This document shows positions 1 to 8,866 of a stretch of DNA of 64,000 nt, piece after piece (positions within the stretch are counted from its first letter, which is position 1; each line of letters starts with the position of its first letter). The DNA comes from UBA2943 sp946534895. GTDB lineage: Bacteria > Bacillota > Clostridia > Christensenellales > Aristaeellaceae. The DNA is taken from NCBI GenBank assembly GCA_946534895.1, contig CAMNDE010000002.1, positions 31,743 through 95,742 of the forward strand. The letters run 5' to 3'. The notes under the pieces were generated by a model. The model ran no database searches, was not told the origin of the DNA, and worked only from the letters and a program-made list of their open reading frames with translations. Both the position numbers and the translations under genes were made by a program.

Positions 1-1
1 A

Positions 2-1171
2 AATCCTGAACGGGCCGAGTGCGCGCGCCTGGGCATCCCCACCATGGAGCGGTCGGTTCTTCTGGGCCAGCTCATGGATGGTCATCAGTGGTCTGTGGGC
101 GTATGCGGTGCCCATGGCAAGACCACGACCACGGCCATGCTTTCCCAGATGCTTCTGGAACTGGACATGGACCCAAGTATTCATATCGGCGGACGTCTGG
201 ATGCGATCGGCGGGAGCACCAGGGTGGGCCACAGCGAGATCTTTGTTTCCGAAGCCTGCGAATTCCGCAGGAGCTTTTTGGAGATGCGCCCCACCATGGC
301 AGTGGTGCTCAACATTGATGCGGACCATCTGGACTGTTACCGGGATATTGATGAGATTGAAGAGACCTTTGGAAAGTACATGGACAGTGTGCCGGCCGGC
401 GGCGTGGTGGTGGGCAACGGGGATGATCCCAGGATTGTCCGCCAGATGCAGCATGTCCGGGGGAAAAAGGTGACCTTCGGGTTTGGGGATGCGTGCACCT
501 ACCATCCCTCCGGATATCAGGAAGACGAAAAAGGATGTCCGGGATTTGTATTCATGCGGGAAGACCGGGAACTCTGCCGGGTGCAGCTTCAGGTGGCAGG
601 CCGGTTCAACGCCCTCAATGCCATGGCAGCCCTTTCTGCCGTGTGCGAACTCGGGGCGGACATGGAAAAAGCGGGAAAAATCCTCTCGGACTTCCGTGGC
701 GTGCACCGCAGGTTTGAAAAGACGGATGAGATTGACGGCGTGGAAATCTTTCACGATTACGGGCACAATCCGGCGGAAATGCGCAACGCACTTTCCGTGG
801 GGCGGAAGCGCTGCCGGGGCCGGCTGATCGCTGTCATGCAGCCGCACACCTTTTCGCGGGTCCGGGCACTGTTCGAGGATTATCTGACCTGCTGCGAAGC
901 AGCGGATCTGGTGCTTGTCACGGATATCTGCGCGGCCCGGGAAGCGGATCCGGGAGACCTGAACAGCGGCATGCTGGTGGAGGGTATGAAAAAGCACGGC
1001 CTCAATGCCGTATGGACTCCCTCCTTTGATGATACGGAAGCGTATCTGCGCGCTCACTGGCAGAGCGGGGATCTCGTTCTGACCATGGGGTGCGGCGACA
1101 TCAATATGCTGAACAGCCAGATCCACAGGCATGAAATGGAATCCGGCAGGAAACAAGAGGCGAAGTCATGA
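2..1171 (+). CDS. murC: UDP-N-acetylmuramate--L-alanine ligase MurC (5' end cut by window edge)
   Basis: MurC is the cytoplasmic, ATP-dependent ligase that adds L-alanine to UDP-MurNAc, the first peptide step of peptidoglycan synthesis. The reading frame is open to the left edge: codons before the first internal ATG (44) still encode family-like sequence ending in a GIP motif, so the true start lies upstream and roughly the first 80 to 90 residues are missing. The Mur-ligase ATP loop is visible (GAHGKTTTT, encoded near 107-130), followed by the central domain with its NIDADHLDCY segment and the C-terminal domain with HDYGHNP. The stop overlaps the alr start by ATGA, so the two genes are probably translationally coupled. 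Other Mur ligases (MurD, MurE, Mpl) are less likely given the GAHGKTTT loop and HDYGHNP motif. Confidence 0.93.
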   Translation, partial: NPERAECARLGIPTMERSVLLGQLMDGHQWSVGVCGAHGKTTTTAMLSQMLLELDMDPSIHIGGRLDAIGGSTRVGHSEIFVSEACEFRRSFLEMRPTMAVVLNIDADHLDCYRDIDEIEETFGKYMDSVPAGGVVVGNGDDPRIVRQMQHVRGKKVTFGFGDACTYHPSGYQEDEKGCPGFVFMREDRELCRVQLQVAGRFNALNAMAALSAVCELGADMEKAGKILSDFRGVHRRFEKTDEIDGVEIFHDYGHNPAEMRNALSVGRKRCRGRLIAVMQPHTFSRVRALFEDYLTCCEAADLVLVTDICAAREADPGDLNSGMLVEGMKKHGLNAVWTPSFDDTEAYLRAHWQSGDLVLTMGCGDINMLNSQIHRHEMESGRKQEAKS

Positions 1172-2280
1172 TGAATCTTCGACATCTCCAGCGTGAGATT
1201 GATCTTGAGGCGTTTGCCGCCAATGTCAGGCTGGTGAAAAGCCTTCTTCCGGCGCGGACCATGCTGATGGCTGTGGTCAAGGCGGATGCCTACGGTCACG
1301 GCGCTGTTCCATGTGCGCGCACGGCTCTGGATGCCGGTGCGTCCTGGCTGGCGGTCGCCACGGTGGAAGAAGCCCTGGAACTCAGGGAGCATCATATTGA
1401 AGCTCCGGTGCTTGTGCTCGGAGCGGCAGTCGGCAGGGACGCAGCTGATGCGGCGGTGGCACATGACATCACGCTGGCTGTGTGCACGGCAGACATGGTG
1501 CACACGCTGACCGAAGCGGCCGCGCGCCTTGGGCGCCGGGCCAGGGTGCATCTGAAAACGGATACCGGCATGAGCCGCATCGGCGTGCGCACGGAAGAGG
1601 AACGGGATGCGGTGGTGGACGCGGTTTCGGCTTCCGGCGGACTTGTGGAGCTGACCGGCGTGTTCACGCATTTTGCGGATGCGGACGGGGACGACCTGGG
1701 CTTTGCGAGGGAACAGCTGGAACGCTTCAGGAGACTGAGTGATCCGCTGCCGAAGCATGTGCTGCGGCACTGTGCCAATTCGGCCGCCATTGAGTGCATG
1801 ATGCCCGAAGCGGCTTTCGATATGGCGCGGGCCGGCATTTCCCTGTATGGATATTCACCGACCGGCACCTGCAAAGGCCTGAAAATGTGCATGCGCTGGA
1901 CGGCGGAAATCACGTATGTCAAGACGGTGCATGCCGGTGACACGGTCAGTTACGGCCGGACCTTCCGGGCGGATCACGACATGAAGGTGGCCACGGTATC
2001 CTGCGGGTACGGCGACGGGTATCACAGACTCTCGGGCGGGGAAGCCTGGGTGCTGGTGCACGGCTGCCGCTGCCGGGTGCTTGGCAGAATCTGCATGGAC
2101 CAGATGATGGTGGATGTGAGCGGGGTGCCCCGGACGGAGATCGGGGATACCGCGGTGCTGATGGGCACGGATGGCAGCGAATGCATAGATGCGGACATGA
2201 TGGCCGGCTGGGCGCATACCATTCCCTATGAAATTCTGCTGGCTGCCACGAACCGCGTACCGAGAGTGTATAAAGACTGA
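1168..2280 (+). CDS. alr: alanine racemase
   Basis: This PLP enzyme interconverts L- and D-alanine and so supplies D-Ala for the peptidoglycan stem peptide. It is 370 residues, normal for the family. The PLP lysine sits in VVKADAYGHG (Lys38), the catalytic tyrosine in CGYGDGY (about Tyr281), and the conserved RICMDQMMVDV segment follows. The start is the first of two adjacent ATG codons at 1168 and overlaps the murC stop; the second ATG at 1171 is equally possible. Pairing with murC joins two supply steps of wall precursor synthesis in one transcript. No regulator is encoded beside it. Function is secure from motifs; whether it is the only racemase cannot be seen. Confidence 0.95.
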   Translation: MMNLRHLQREIDLEAFAANVRLVKSLLPARTMLMAVVKADAYGHGAVPCARTALDAGASWLAVATVEEALELREHHIEAPVLVLGAAVGRDAADAAVAHDITLAVCTADMVHTLTEAAARLGRRARVHLKTDTGMSRIGVRTEEERDAVVDAVSASGGLVELTGVFTHFADADGDDLGFAREQLERFRRLSDPLPKHVLRHCANSAAIECMMPEAAFDMARAGISLYGYSPTGTCKGLKMCMRWTAEITYVKTVHAGDTVSYGRTFRADHDMKVATVSCGYGDGYHRLSGGEAWVLVHGCRCRVLGRICMDQMMVDVSGVPRTEIGDTAVLMGTDGSECIDADMMAGWAHTIPYEILLAATNRVPRVYKD

Positions 2281-2306
2281 GTAGATCCGTGAAAGGATGA
2301 TATCGT

Positions 2307-3128
2307 ATGGAGAAGACGACTGACCGCGGTGCGGCCAAGAAAAAGCCGGTTGTGGTAAAGAAACCCTATCTGACAGGAAGCATATGGGATTCCACGGTAA
2401 TCAGAAGCGCCCTCATGATCTGCGGATCCATGATTATTGTGGCCATTCTGTACCTGATCGTGTGCGGCGTGCTGACGTTTGACAACACAGCGCTGCGGGT
2501 GCTCACCAACGGACTTGTGGCGTTTGTGGTCATGGCCATGTTCTATTACAGCGGCATCGGCCGGGGCACCGTGGCTGTGAACCAGGGCGAAATCATGTAT
2601 CACCGCAGGGAAACCGGCCAGCCCATTGCTCCGGAAGAGCTTTCGCGGTGCTTCCATTTCGGAAAAGGCTTTGTGACCGGGCTGCTGGGAACGCTTCCCC
2701 TGTTCCTCTGCGCCTTGATTCTTGCTGTGGTGGCCAAGGAGCAGAACACGGGTCTCGGCGCGCTTCCATCATGGGTGTCCGGCCTTGAGACCAGGGATGA
2801 AGTGGGACTCGGCCTGACCTATTACCATACCCCGGTGATGCTCGGGCTTGAAGGCGTTCTGCGGATTATTATCCGTCTGTCCATCATGCCCTTTGTCAAC
2901 ATGGTCGGTGCTGCGAACCGTTCCGGACTTCTGACGCTTGAGCGCCTCAGCCCCCTGATCGTGCTGCTTCCGGGCATTGCCTACGGTCTTGGCTATACCA
3001 GGGGCGTGCAGGTGCGTACCCAGGTGCATTCCGACATTGCCCGCAATGCCAGGAAGCGCCGGAAGAAGAGCCGCAGGGAAAAGGCCAGGAAGCGTCGTGC
3101 GCCCAAGGGACCGGAGGCTTTGAACTGA
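2307..3128 (+). CDS. multi-pass membrane protein of unknown function with a basic tail
   Basis: I do not recognise a named family. The 273-residue product begins with a basic cytosolic stretch, then hydrophobic segments near residues 34-55 and 66-84, a soluble loop, and further membrane segments near 120-143, 175-205 and 225-245. The C-terminus is an extremely basic tail (many Arg and Lys between about 248 and 270) that would sit in the cytoplasm and could contact phospholipid head groups, ribosomes or nucleic acid. It lies 26 bp after alr and its stop abuts the rsmD GTG start, so it belongs to the same transcript. An envelope role is only suggested by the neighbours. Confidence 0.8.
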   Translation: MEKTTDRGAAKKKPVVVKKPYLTGSIWDSTVIRSALMICGSMIIVAILYLIVCGVLTFDNTALRVLTNGLVAFVVMAMFYYSGIGRGTVAVNQGEIMYHRRETGQPIAPEELSRCFHFGKGFVTGLLGTLPLFLCALILAVVAKEQNTGLGALPSWVSGLETRDEVGLGLTYYHTPVMLGLEGVLRIIIRLSIMPFVNMVGAANRSGLLTLERLSPLIVLLPGIAYGLGYTRGVQVRTQVHSDIARNARKRRKKSRREKARKRRAPKGPEALN

Positions 3129-3677
3129 GTGCGTATTGTGGCCGGAAAAGCAGGATCCAGAACCATCGAAGCGCCGAAAGGCAGGGATACACGGCCGACG
3201 CTTGACCGGGTGAGGGAAAACCTGTTCAATATTCTGCAGAACCGCATTCATGATGCGGCTGTGCTGGATCTGTTTGCGGGAAGCGGAGCGCTTTCTCTGG
3301 AGGCTGTAAGCCGCGGGGCTGCCTTTGCAGTGCTGTGCGACCGGGACGCTGAGGCAAACCGGGTGGAGCGGAAGAACGCGCATGCGCTGGGGTTTGAAGA
3401 GCAGATGCGGATCCTGCGCTGCGACTGGAAGGAAGCACTGGCTTACTGCGGGCGGGAAAACCTGAAGTTTGATCTGGTGTTTCTGGACCCGCCCTATGCC
3501 ATGGAAGATCTGACGGAAGTGACCGAGGCCGTTCTTCCCCTGCTGGAGGATGACGGACAGATCATAATCGAACACAAGGCATCTGAAACCCCGGCGTTTT
3601 CCGCGCAGTACAGAGTGCGGGACAGAAGACGGTACGGCTACTGCGGACTTCTGTTTCTGGAGAGGATACAGTCATGA
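3129..3677 (+). CDS. rsmD: 16S rRNA (guanine966-N2)-methyltransferase RsmD
   Basis: RsmD methylates N2 of G966 in 16S rRNA in the small subunit. The 182-residue product opens with the family start MRIVAGKAGSR, has the SAM-binding motif LDLFAGSGALSLEA near residues 40-53 and the catalytic DPPY motif (VFLDPPYA, about residue 120). The start codon is GTG at 3129, directly after the stop of the upstream gene. The stop overlaps the coaD ATG (ATGA). The rsmD-coaD pairing is a widely conserved arrangement, which strengthens both calls. Confidence 0.93.
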   Translation: MRIVAGKAGSRTIEAPKGRDTRPTLDRVRENLFNILQNRIHDAAVLDLFAGSGALSLEAVSRGAAFAVLCDRDAEANRVERKNAHALGFEEQMRILRCDWKEALAYCGRENLKFDLVFLDPPYAMEDLTEVTEAVLPLLEDDGQIIIEHKASETPAFSAQYRVRDRRRYGYCGLLFLERIQS

Positions 3678-4168
3678 GAATCTGCGTATATCCGGGTTCC
3701 TTTGATCCCGTGACATTGGGACATATGGACATCATTACCCGCGCGGCAGCACTGTTCGACGAAGTGGTGGTCGCGGTGGCCCGGCATCCGGACAAGAAGG
3801 GAACGCTGCCCATGGAAAAGCGGGTGGAGTTTCTGAGAAAAAGCTGCGCGGCACTGGACAATGTGCGTGTTGACATGTTTGAGGGGCTGACCGTTCAGTA
3901 TGCGCGCTCTGTGGGAGCGTGCTGCATGATCCGCGGGCTCAGGGCGGAAATGGATTTCGAGGGTGAGCGTGTGCTGGCCCAGACGAACCGGTTTCTTGCC
4001 CCGGATATGGAAACGGTGTTTCTCGTAGGCAAGCCCGAGCACGGGTTTCTGTCATCCTCTGTTGTCCGTGAGATGGCAGGGTACGGCGTGGACCTTACGG
4101 GATGCGTGCCGGAGTGTGTAAGGCAGGAGATCAGTGAGTTTTATGCGGCTCAGACCGCGGGGAGGTAA
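3674..4168 (+). CDS. coaD: pantetheine-phosphate adenylyltransferase (PPAT)
   Basis: CoaD transfers AMP from ATP to 4'-phosphopantetheine, giving dephospho-CoA, the penultimate step of coenzyme A synthesis. The 164-residue length is standard. The N-terminal nucleotidyltransferase signature GSFDPVTLGHMDII carries the T-x-G-H motif; the conserved segment IRGLRAEMDFEGE and the C-terminal ATP-binding region with FLSSSVVRE are also present. It is coupled to rsmD by a 4-bp overlap and is followed 4 bp later by a coiled-coil gene, as is common in Clostridia. Confidence 0.95.
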   Translation: MRICVYPGSFDPVTLGHMDIITRAAALFDEVVVAVARHPDKKGTLPMEKRVEFLRKSCAALDNVRVDMFEGLTVQYARSVGACCMIRGLRAEMDFEGERVLAQTNRFLAPDMETVFLVGKPEHGFLSSSVVREMAGYGVDLTGCVPECVRQEISEFYAAQTAGR

Positions 4169-4172
4169 TCAT

Positions 4173-4856
4173 ATGTCAGACATGGGAAAGAATATCCAGG
4201 AAGTGAAGCGCGTTCTCGGGGAACTGACGGATGTATTGACCCAGGCAAAGTCCAGCTGGGTGCGCTCGGACGTCTGCTCCATCAATCGCAAGGAAACCCT
4301 GGAACGGATTGATCTGCTGAAGACGGCGATTCCGGAATCCGTGGAAGAAGCACAGCAGGTGCTGCAGGAGCGGGAGAAAATCATCAGTGATGCCCGTCAG
4401 GACGCAGCTGCGACGGAAAGCCAGGCGAAGAGCGAGGCAGAGAAGATTGTTTCCGATGCGGAAAAGGAACTGAAAAACATCGAAGCGAAGATTCAGAGCG
4501 CCAATGCGGAACTTGAGCGCGTGAAGGCGGAAACGGAACGCGAGATGGCACAGCGGTCCGCCAAGGCCCAGGAACAGGCCAACATGATTGTGGGCCAGGC
4601 TCAGAATCAGGCCAATCAGATTCTTGCGGGCGCTCAGCAGCAGGCGCGCGAGCTCATTGAGCAGGAGAGCATCTACAGGCGTGCCCGGGTTGAGGCCAAT
4701 GAACTGTCCGAGAAGAACAGCGCCGCCATGGCACAGCTGAGGCAGAAAACCTTTTCCTATCTGGATGAAGTGCTGGGTCAGGGCGAACAGTATATGAGTT
4801 CTCTGATGCAGGAACTGCATCGTGAACGCGAAAATCTGAACAGCCGCCGTTCCTGA
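4173..4856 (+). CDS. long coiled-coil cytoplasmic protein next to coaD
   Basis: The product is 227 residues and almost wholly helical: from about residue 60 to 180 it is an uninterrupted heptad-rich coiled coil with Glu, Lys, Gln and Ala (segments such as EKIVSDAEKELKNIE). There is no signal peptide or membrane segment. Such proteins beside coaD are often labelled ATPase or V-type ATPase subunit H-like because of coiled-coil similarity alone; I see no nucleotide-binding motif. The start at 4173 is chosen over an upstream in-frame ATG at 4134 because it has GGAGG about 8 bases upstream and leaves coaD intact. A scaffold or DivIVA-like division role is possible but not shown. Confidence 0.85.
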   Translation: MSDMGKNIQEVKRVLGELTDVLTQAKSSWVRSDVCSINRKETLERIDLLKTAIPESVEEAQQVLQEREKIISDARQDAAATESQAKSEAEKIVSDAEKELKNIEAKIQSANAELERVKAETEREMAQRSAKAQEQANMIVGQAQNQANQILAGAQQQARELIEQESIYRRARVEANELSEKNSAAMAQLRQKTFSYLDEVLGQGEQYMSSLMQELHRERENLNSRRS

Positions 4857-4960
4857 TGACGGAACAGGGGTTATTCCAGGAAGCAAACGATCCAATTTGC
4901 CGGCATTCCGGGTTCCGGTCCCGGGATTGTCGGCTTTCTTTCTCTGAAGGGAGCACGGAT

Positions 4961-6058
4961 ATGGGCACAGTTGCCGAAACACTTCAGATGTTTGACAATC
5001 ATGACGAACGGATATGGTATCAGGCAGTGCGTATGGAACGACCTCTGACGGACATCCGGGAAATACCGCTTCCGGAAGGGTATGCGTTCCGGAATTATGT
5101 GCCGGGAGACCGGGATGTCTGGATCGGGATTGAACTGAGCGCCAGGGAATTCAGAACACGGGAGGAAGGCCTGGACGCCTGGAACCGATATTTTGCTGCA
5201 GAAGAGGAAAGCCTCAGGGAACGTATGTTCTTTGTGACGGACAGGCACGGTCAGTGCGTGGCCACCGCATCGGCATACTTTGATATCGAAAAGGGCGATG
5301 ACGGGCATACCGGCTGGCTGCACTGGGTGGCAGTGCGCCGCGCAAGCCAGGGCCTGGGGCTGGCAAAGCCGCTGGTGACCCGTGTACTGGCGAGGATGCG
5401 CGAGCTCGGGTATGAAAATGCCGTTGTTCCGACACAGACGACCACATGGCTGGCGTGCAAGCTGTACATGGACCTTGGGTTCCGGCCCACGGAAGAGAGC
5501 CTGAAGACTGCTGAAGCCGGATGGCGGATTATCCGGAGACTGACGGGACATCCCGCCCTGGAGGGCATTGAGTGCGCGTCCGAGGAAGAAGTGCTGAACG
5601 GCCCGCAGAAAGCCGGTACTGGGGACGGGGATAACGGGGTTACCCTGCACAGGGTGCAGTACTATGAAACCGATATGATGGGGATCGTGCACCATGCCAA
5701 TTATCTCCACTGGATGGAGGAAGCCAGGATTCAGTTCATGGACGCCATGGGATTTCCCTATGCGGATATGGAGAAAAAAGGGGTTGTATCGCCTGTCCGT
5801 GCCGTTTCCTGCAGATACATGGAAGCCTGTACATTCTCCGATGAGATCGAGATCCGGACCTGGCCGGAAGCGTTCAATGGGGTTGTGCTTACCATGCGCT
5901 ATGAAATGCGCAGGCGCGGACAGGAAAACCCCGTTTGTACCGCAACGTCGGAGCATGTCTTTCTCAACCGCAGCGGCGGATTTATCCGCATGAAAAGGGA
6001 CATGCCGGAATTTGTGACGGCCATGGAAAAGGCGATCCGGGAGCATGAAAAAAAGTGA
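4961..6058 (+). CDS. fusion of GNAT acetyltransferase and hotdog acyl-CoA thioesterase (YbgC/FadM-like)
   Basis: Two enzyme domains are joined in one 365-residue protein. Residues about 30-185 form a GNAT N-acetyltransferase: the acetyl-CoA loop region reads VAVRRASQGLGLAKPL, followed by the typical C-terminal WLACKLYMDLGF. Residues about 227-360 are a 4-hydroxybenzoyl-CoA thioesterase-type hotdog domain with YYETDMMGIVHHANYLHWM; the catalytic Asp is about Asp238. Both domains use CoA thioesters, so a substrate relay is conceivable but unproven. The start at 4961 has AAGGGAG 7 bases upstream; an in-frame ATG at 4856 overlaps the previous stop but would add 35 residues that do not look like the domain. 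Separate genes are the usual state of these families. Confidence 0.85.
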   Translation: MGTVAETLQMFDNHDERIWYQAVRMERPLTDIREIPLPEGYAFRNYVPGDRDVWIGIELSAREFRTREEGLDAWNRYFAAEEESLRERMFFVTDRHGQCVATASAYFDIEKGDDGHTGWLHWVAVRRASQGLGLAKPLVTRVLARMRELGYENAVVPTQTTTWLACKLYMDLGFRPTEESLKTAEAGWRIIRRLTGHPALEGIECASEEEVLNGPQKAGTGDGDNGVTLHRVQYYETDMMGIVHHANYLHWMEEARIQFMDAMGFPYADMEKKGVVSPVRAVSCRYMEACTFSDEIEIRTWPEAFNGVVLTMRYEMRRRGQENPVCTATSEHVFLNRSGGFIRMKRDMPEFVTAMEKAIREHEKK

Positions 6059-6123
6059 CAGTCTGAACCAGGACATGCCGAAATAACGCATGCAGGGCCG
6101 GCGGGGCAGCGACAGAACGGCCG

Positions 6124-6158
6124 GACTGATCTGACCGGACCATGCGGGCAGATCAGTC
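6124..6158 (+). terminator. hairpin between fusion gene and EamA gene
   Basis: A perfect 10-bp stem (GACTGATCTG at 6124-6133 with CAGATCAGTC at 6149-6158) closes a 15-base loop and is followed only by TTTCG. It may be a weak terminator or attenuator before the EamA gene. Confidence 0.4.
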
Positions 6159-6195
6159 TTTCGTGGTATACGGGGCAAACAGGAGGCGCGGGGAT

Positions 6196-7095
6196 ATGGG
6201 ATATGTGTATCTGATGATGGTGGCGCTGTTTTTCAGTTTTGGAGGCACCTGCGTCAAACTGATCCGGCCGTTTTTTACACCGTCCATGATCACGTTCATG
6301 CGGTTTTTTGTCGGGGTGCTGTGGCTTCTTGGGCTCAAGGCCGTTCGCCGGCAGCACTTCCGCGCCGATTTCCGGGCATCCCTGCGGCGGCACTGGAAAT
6401 GGCTGGTATTCGGTGCTGCGGCCAAGTTCCTTGCCTATACGACGGAGAATACAGCACTTTCCATCGGTGTTTCCTACGGCAATATCCTGACGCAGCCGGT
6501 TCAGATGGTGCTGCTTACCGTGCTGGGCGTGGCTGTGCTTCATGAAGCTATGAATGCGATGAAATGGACGGGCGTATGCTTCTGTGTGGCAGGCATTCTC
6601 ATGATTTCCTGGAATGGCATGCCGCTTGGGGAAATGCTGTCGGGCGACCTGAAACTGACGCTTCTGTATGTGATCTCCGGTATCTGTGCGGGTCTGTTTG
6701 TGTTTGCCCAGAAGAAAGTCGCGGACGATTTAGATATTCTCGACAGCAACCTTTTCATGTTCTCGGTTGCCGCAGTGCTTGCGTTTGCCGTTCCACTGGG
6801 GGAAGGCAGTGTTCTGCCTTCTTCCGTCCCGGATTTCCGGTGCGTGGCGGCAATCCTGTGGTTTGGATTTGTCACGGGCATCGGATTCTATCTCAATGCC
6901 AAGGCCATTCCCCTGGTACCATTTCAGATGGTTGCGCTGCTTCAGAGCACGATGGTGTTCTTCTCCCTGGCCTGGGGCATTCTGTTCTTCCATGAAGCGG
7001 TCAGCATTTGGATTATCGGGGGTACGCTGCTGTTTGTTGCCGGGATTGTATGCATGCAGCGTCCCGGGAAGCGGCAGCTCCCGGAGGCGCGCTGA
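6196..7095 (+). CDS. EamA/DMT-family transporter
   Basis: This 299-residue integral membrane protein has about ten hydrophobic helices in two homologous halves, the architecture of the drug/metabolite transporter superfamily (EamA domains). The first half starts at residue 1 with a membrane helix (YLMMVALFFSFGGTCVKLI) and the second around residue 155. EamA proteins export amino acids, metabolites or drugs, or import small solutes; the substrate cannot be read from sequence. The start at 6196 has AGGAGG nine bases upstream and places the first helix at the N-terminus; an in-frame ATG at 6142 would add a hydrophilic extension. A second EamA gene lies at 23867-24778. Confidence 0.88.
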   Translation: MGYVYLMMVALFFSFGGTCVKLIRPFFTPSMITFMRFFVGVLWLLGLKAVRRQHFRADFRASLRRHWKWLVFGAAAKFLAYTTENTALSIGVSYGNILTQPVQMVLLTVLGVAVLHEAMNAMKWTGVCFCVAGILMISWNGMPLGEMLSGDLKLTLLYVISGICAGLFVFAQKKVADDLDILDSNLFMFSVAAVLAFAVPLGEGSVLPSSVPDFRCVAAILWFGFVTGIGFYLNAKAIPLVPFQMVALLQSTMVFFSLAWGILFFHEAVSIWIIGGTLLFVAGIVCMQRPGKRQLPEAR

Positions 7096-7122
7096 AAGAA
7101 AAAACGGAAGCAGCACAATGCA

Positions 7123-7165
7123 AAAGGAGAACAGGCAGATCATCGGCATCTGCCTGTTCTCCTTT
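7123..7165. terminator. bidirectional intrinsic terminator
   Basis: A perfect 18-bp inverted repeat (arms 7123-7140 and 7148-7165, 7-base loop) with A-run on the left and T-run on the right lies between convergent genes, so it can stop transcription from both sides. Confidence 0.85.
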
Positions 7166-7192
7166 CCGGTGGTGCATGTTGTGAAAAGCGCG

Positions 7193-8866
7193 TCAGTTCT
7201 TCCGGTAGGAAGAGAGGGCCTGGCCTGCAGGAAGGAGCTGTCCGTCCATGATGGCGCGCTCGCGGAGCAGAATACGCAGAGCCGTTACGATGGCCTGTTC
7301 GCGGGTTGCCATGCTCTGCGGCTCGAACCGGTTGCCGGAAACCGGATCCATGAGGCCGGCAAAGGACATGAACCCGATACTGTCCCGACAGGACGCGCTG
7401 ATGGAAGAGTCATCGTCAAAATGCCCGAACACCGCATAGGGCAGGAAAAAGCTGCCTATATTATTCAGTATGCAGCCGTCAAACTCGCAGGCACGGATGA
7501 CATTGCAGTACATGGCGGCCATGATTTCACGGCTGAAGGCATGGTCAGGACTGAACAGGTCCGCCTGGACCGGCATCAGAAATCCGAGACCGTACGCCTT
7601 GTTGATCTCGACCTCAAGGGAATGGCCCTGCACCCCTGCATACGGGGCGGGAACCGGGATTTCCTGGGTCTGCCAGATTTCTTCAAACAGACGGACAGAA
7701 AGCGCAGAGAATTCTGCAAAGGTAATATTCTGCGTCAGATCGCTTCCCTGAAGACACCCGGGTATCAGGCCGTGGGCGTCGGCGGCATAGATGGCTTCGC
7801 TGGCCCAGCGGGAAGCTGCCTGGAGATTCAGCTCACCGGCAGACCAGACCTGCCACGCTCCGTTGTTGCCGTATCTCCACCAGCCCTGGAAGCCCTGACC
7901 GTCCGGGTACAGGGCAAACACAATCTGCCCGGCATCATTGGGCGGGAGATAGGTTGGAGCTTCATACCAGTATCCCCAGAGCATGCCGTTTTCAATGGTT
8001 CCGTCCAGACGGCCGCTGTCCCATTCGGGATAATTGCCGGTCACGCTGCTGCCGGACTGAATAAGGGAAAGGGTTTTATAGTTGGTTGCATAGGTGCCTG
8101 TCCAGGAACGGTATCCCGGCAGGTACTCCAGAAGGTCCCAGTCAAAATCGTTTCGGGTGGGATACTGGACGGTACTGTCTGAGGGTCTGCTGCCGGCCAC
8201 CGAGAAGGGGATGCGGAGACCGTCTGCAAGGTTGGCTTCGGTGGCCTGGCTGGCGGGAAAGAACCGGACTTCATAACTGCCCGGCTCCGCAGGCACGTCC
8301 AGCCACAGGGAGCCGCTGTCAGGAGTCACATATTTCCAGTCCATGTAACTGGAGGCCGGAGCGCCTGAGCGGGCAACGGCAATCCAGGCTTCACGCTGGG
8401 TGGCTGATGCGGATATGCCGCTGTAGGATACCTGCATATACTGTCCCGGAAGATAGGCTGTACGGTCAAGGGTGATACTGCCTGCGGACTTTCCATAGGA
8501 TATGGTGAAGGAAATGGTTTTCTCCCGGACAAGGTTTTCATCGGTGGCGGCGTTCGCTTTATAGAAGCGTACTTCATAGGATCCCGGCGTGCCGGGAAGC
8601 TGAAGGAATGCATGGCTGCTTCCATAGGGAAGGTACGTCCATTCCAGATAGGAACCGGCAGGGGTTCCCGGGACGGCTGTGGCAATCCAGCATTGTCCGG
8701 CGGATTCGTCGGCTGTCACTCCGGAACAGTACACATCAAGCGTGTCGCCTGGGAAAAAACTGGAACCGTTCAGTTCCATATGTTCCAGAGCACAGGCGCA
8801 GGAACAGAGCAGACAGAACATGAGGGTGAGAACAGTACTTCGCAAAATCTGCCGGCTTCTTATCAT
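7193..8866 (-). CDS. secreted surface protein: two Ig-like repeats, lipocalin-like domain, SLH-like modules
   Basis: The 557-residue product starts with a signal peptide (basic MIRSRQ, then a hydrophobic stretch ending CACA-LEHM). Two homologous units of about 90 residues follow (about 30-118 and 119-212); each has a PG(D/Q) turn, an SGxxA segment and PGSYEVRF. Residues about 240-340 look like a small beta-barrel (GTYATNY, GNYPEWDSGRLDGTI, GWWRYGNNGAWQVW) of the kind found in many secreted bacterial proteins. From about 345 to 545 three degenerate SLH-like modules appear (WASEAIYAADAHGLI; INKAYGLGFLMP; MATREQAIVTALRIL), suggesting non-covalent attachment to wall polymer. The start at 8866 has AGGAGG upstream and begins the signal peptide; an in-frame start at 8956 would not. 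The exact ligand is unknown. Confidence 0.82.
   Translation of the reverse strand: MIRSRQILRSTVLTLMFCLLCSCACALEHMELNGSSFFPGDTLDVYCSGVTADESAGQCWIATAVPGTPAGSYLEWTYLPYGSSHAFLQLPGTPGSYEVRFYKANAATDENLVREKTISFTISYGKSAGSITLDRTAYLPGQYMQVSYSGISASATQREAWIAVARSGAPASSYMDWKYVTPDSGSLWLDVPAEPGSYEVRFFPASQATEANLADGLRIPFSVAGSRPSDSTVQYPTRNDFDWDLLEYLPGYRSWTGTYATNYKTLSLIQSGSSVTGNYPEWDSGRLDGTIENGMLWGYWYEAPTYLPPNDAGQIVFALYPDGQGFQGWWRYGNNGAWQVWSAGELNLQAASRWASEAIYAADAHGLIPGCLQGSDLTQNITFAEFSALSVRLFEEIWQTQEIPVPAPYAGVQGHSLEVEINKAYGLGFLMPVQADLFSPDHAFSREIMAAMYCNVIRACEFDGCILNNIGSFFLPYAVFGHFDDDSSISASCRDSIGFMSFAGLMDPVSGNRFEPQSMATREQAIVTALRILLRERAIMDGQLLPAGQALSSYRKN

Noticed and set aside
1054..1770. 238-residue open frame antisense to murC and alr
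   Set aside because: Overlaps two secure genes completely and has no family motif or ribosome site.
7193..8182. Long plus-strand frame covering the surface-protein gene
   Set aside because: Runs antisense to a gene with signal peptide, repeats and SLH-like modules; low-information composition.
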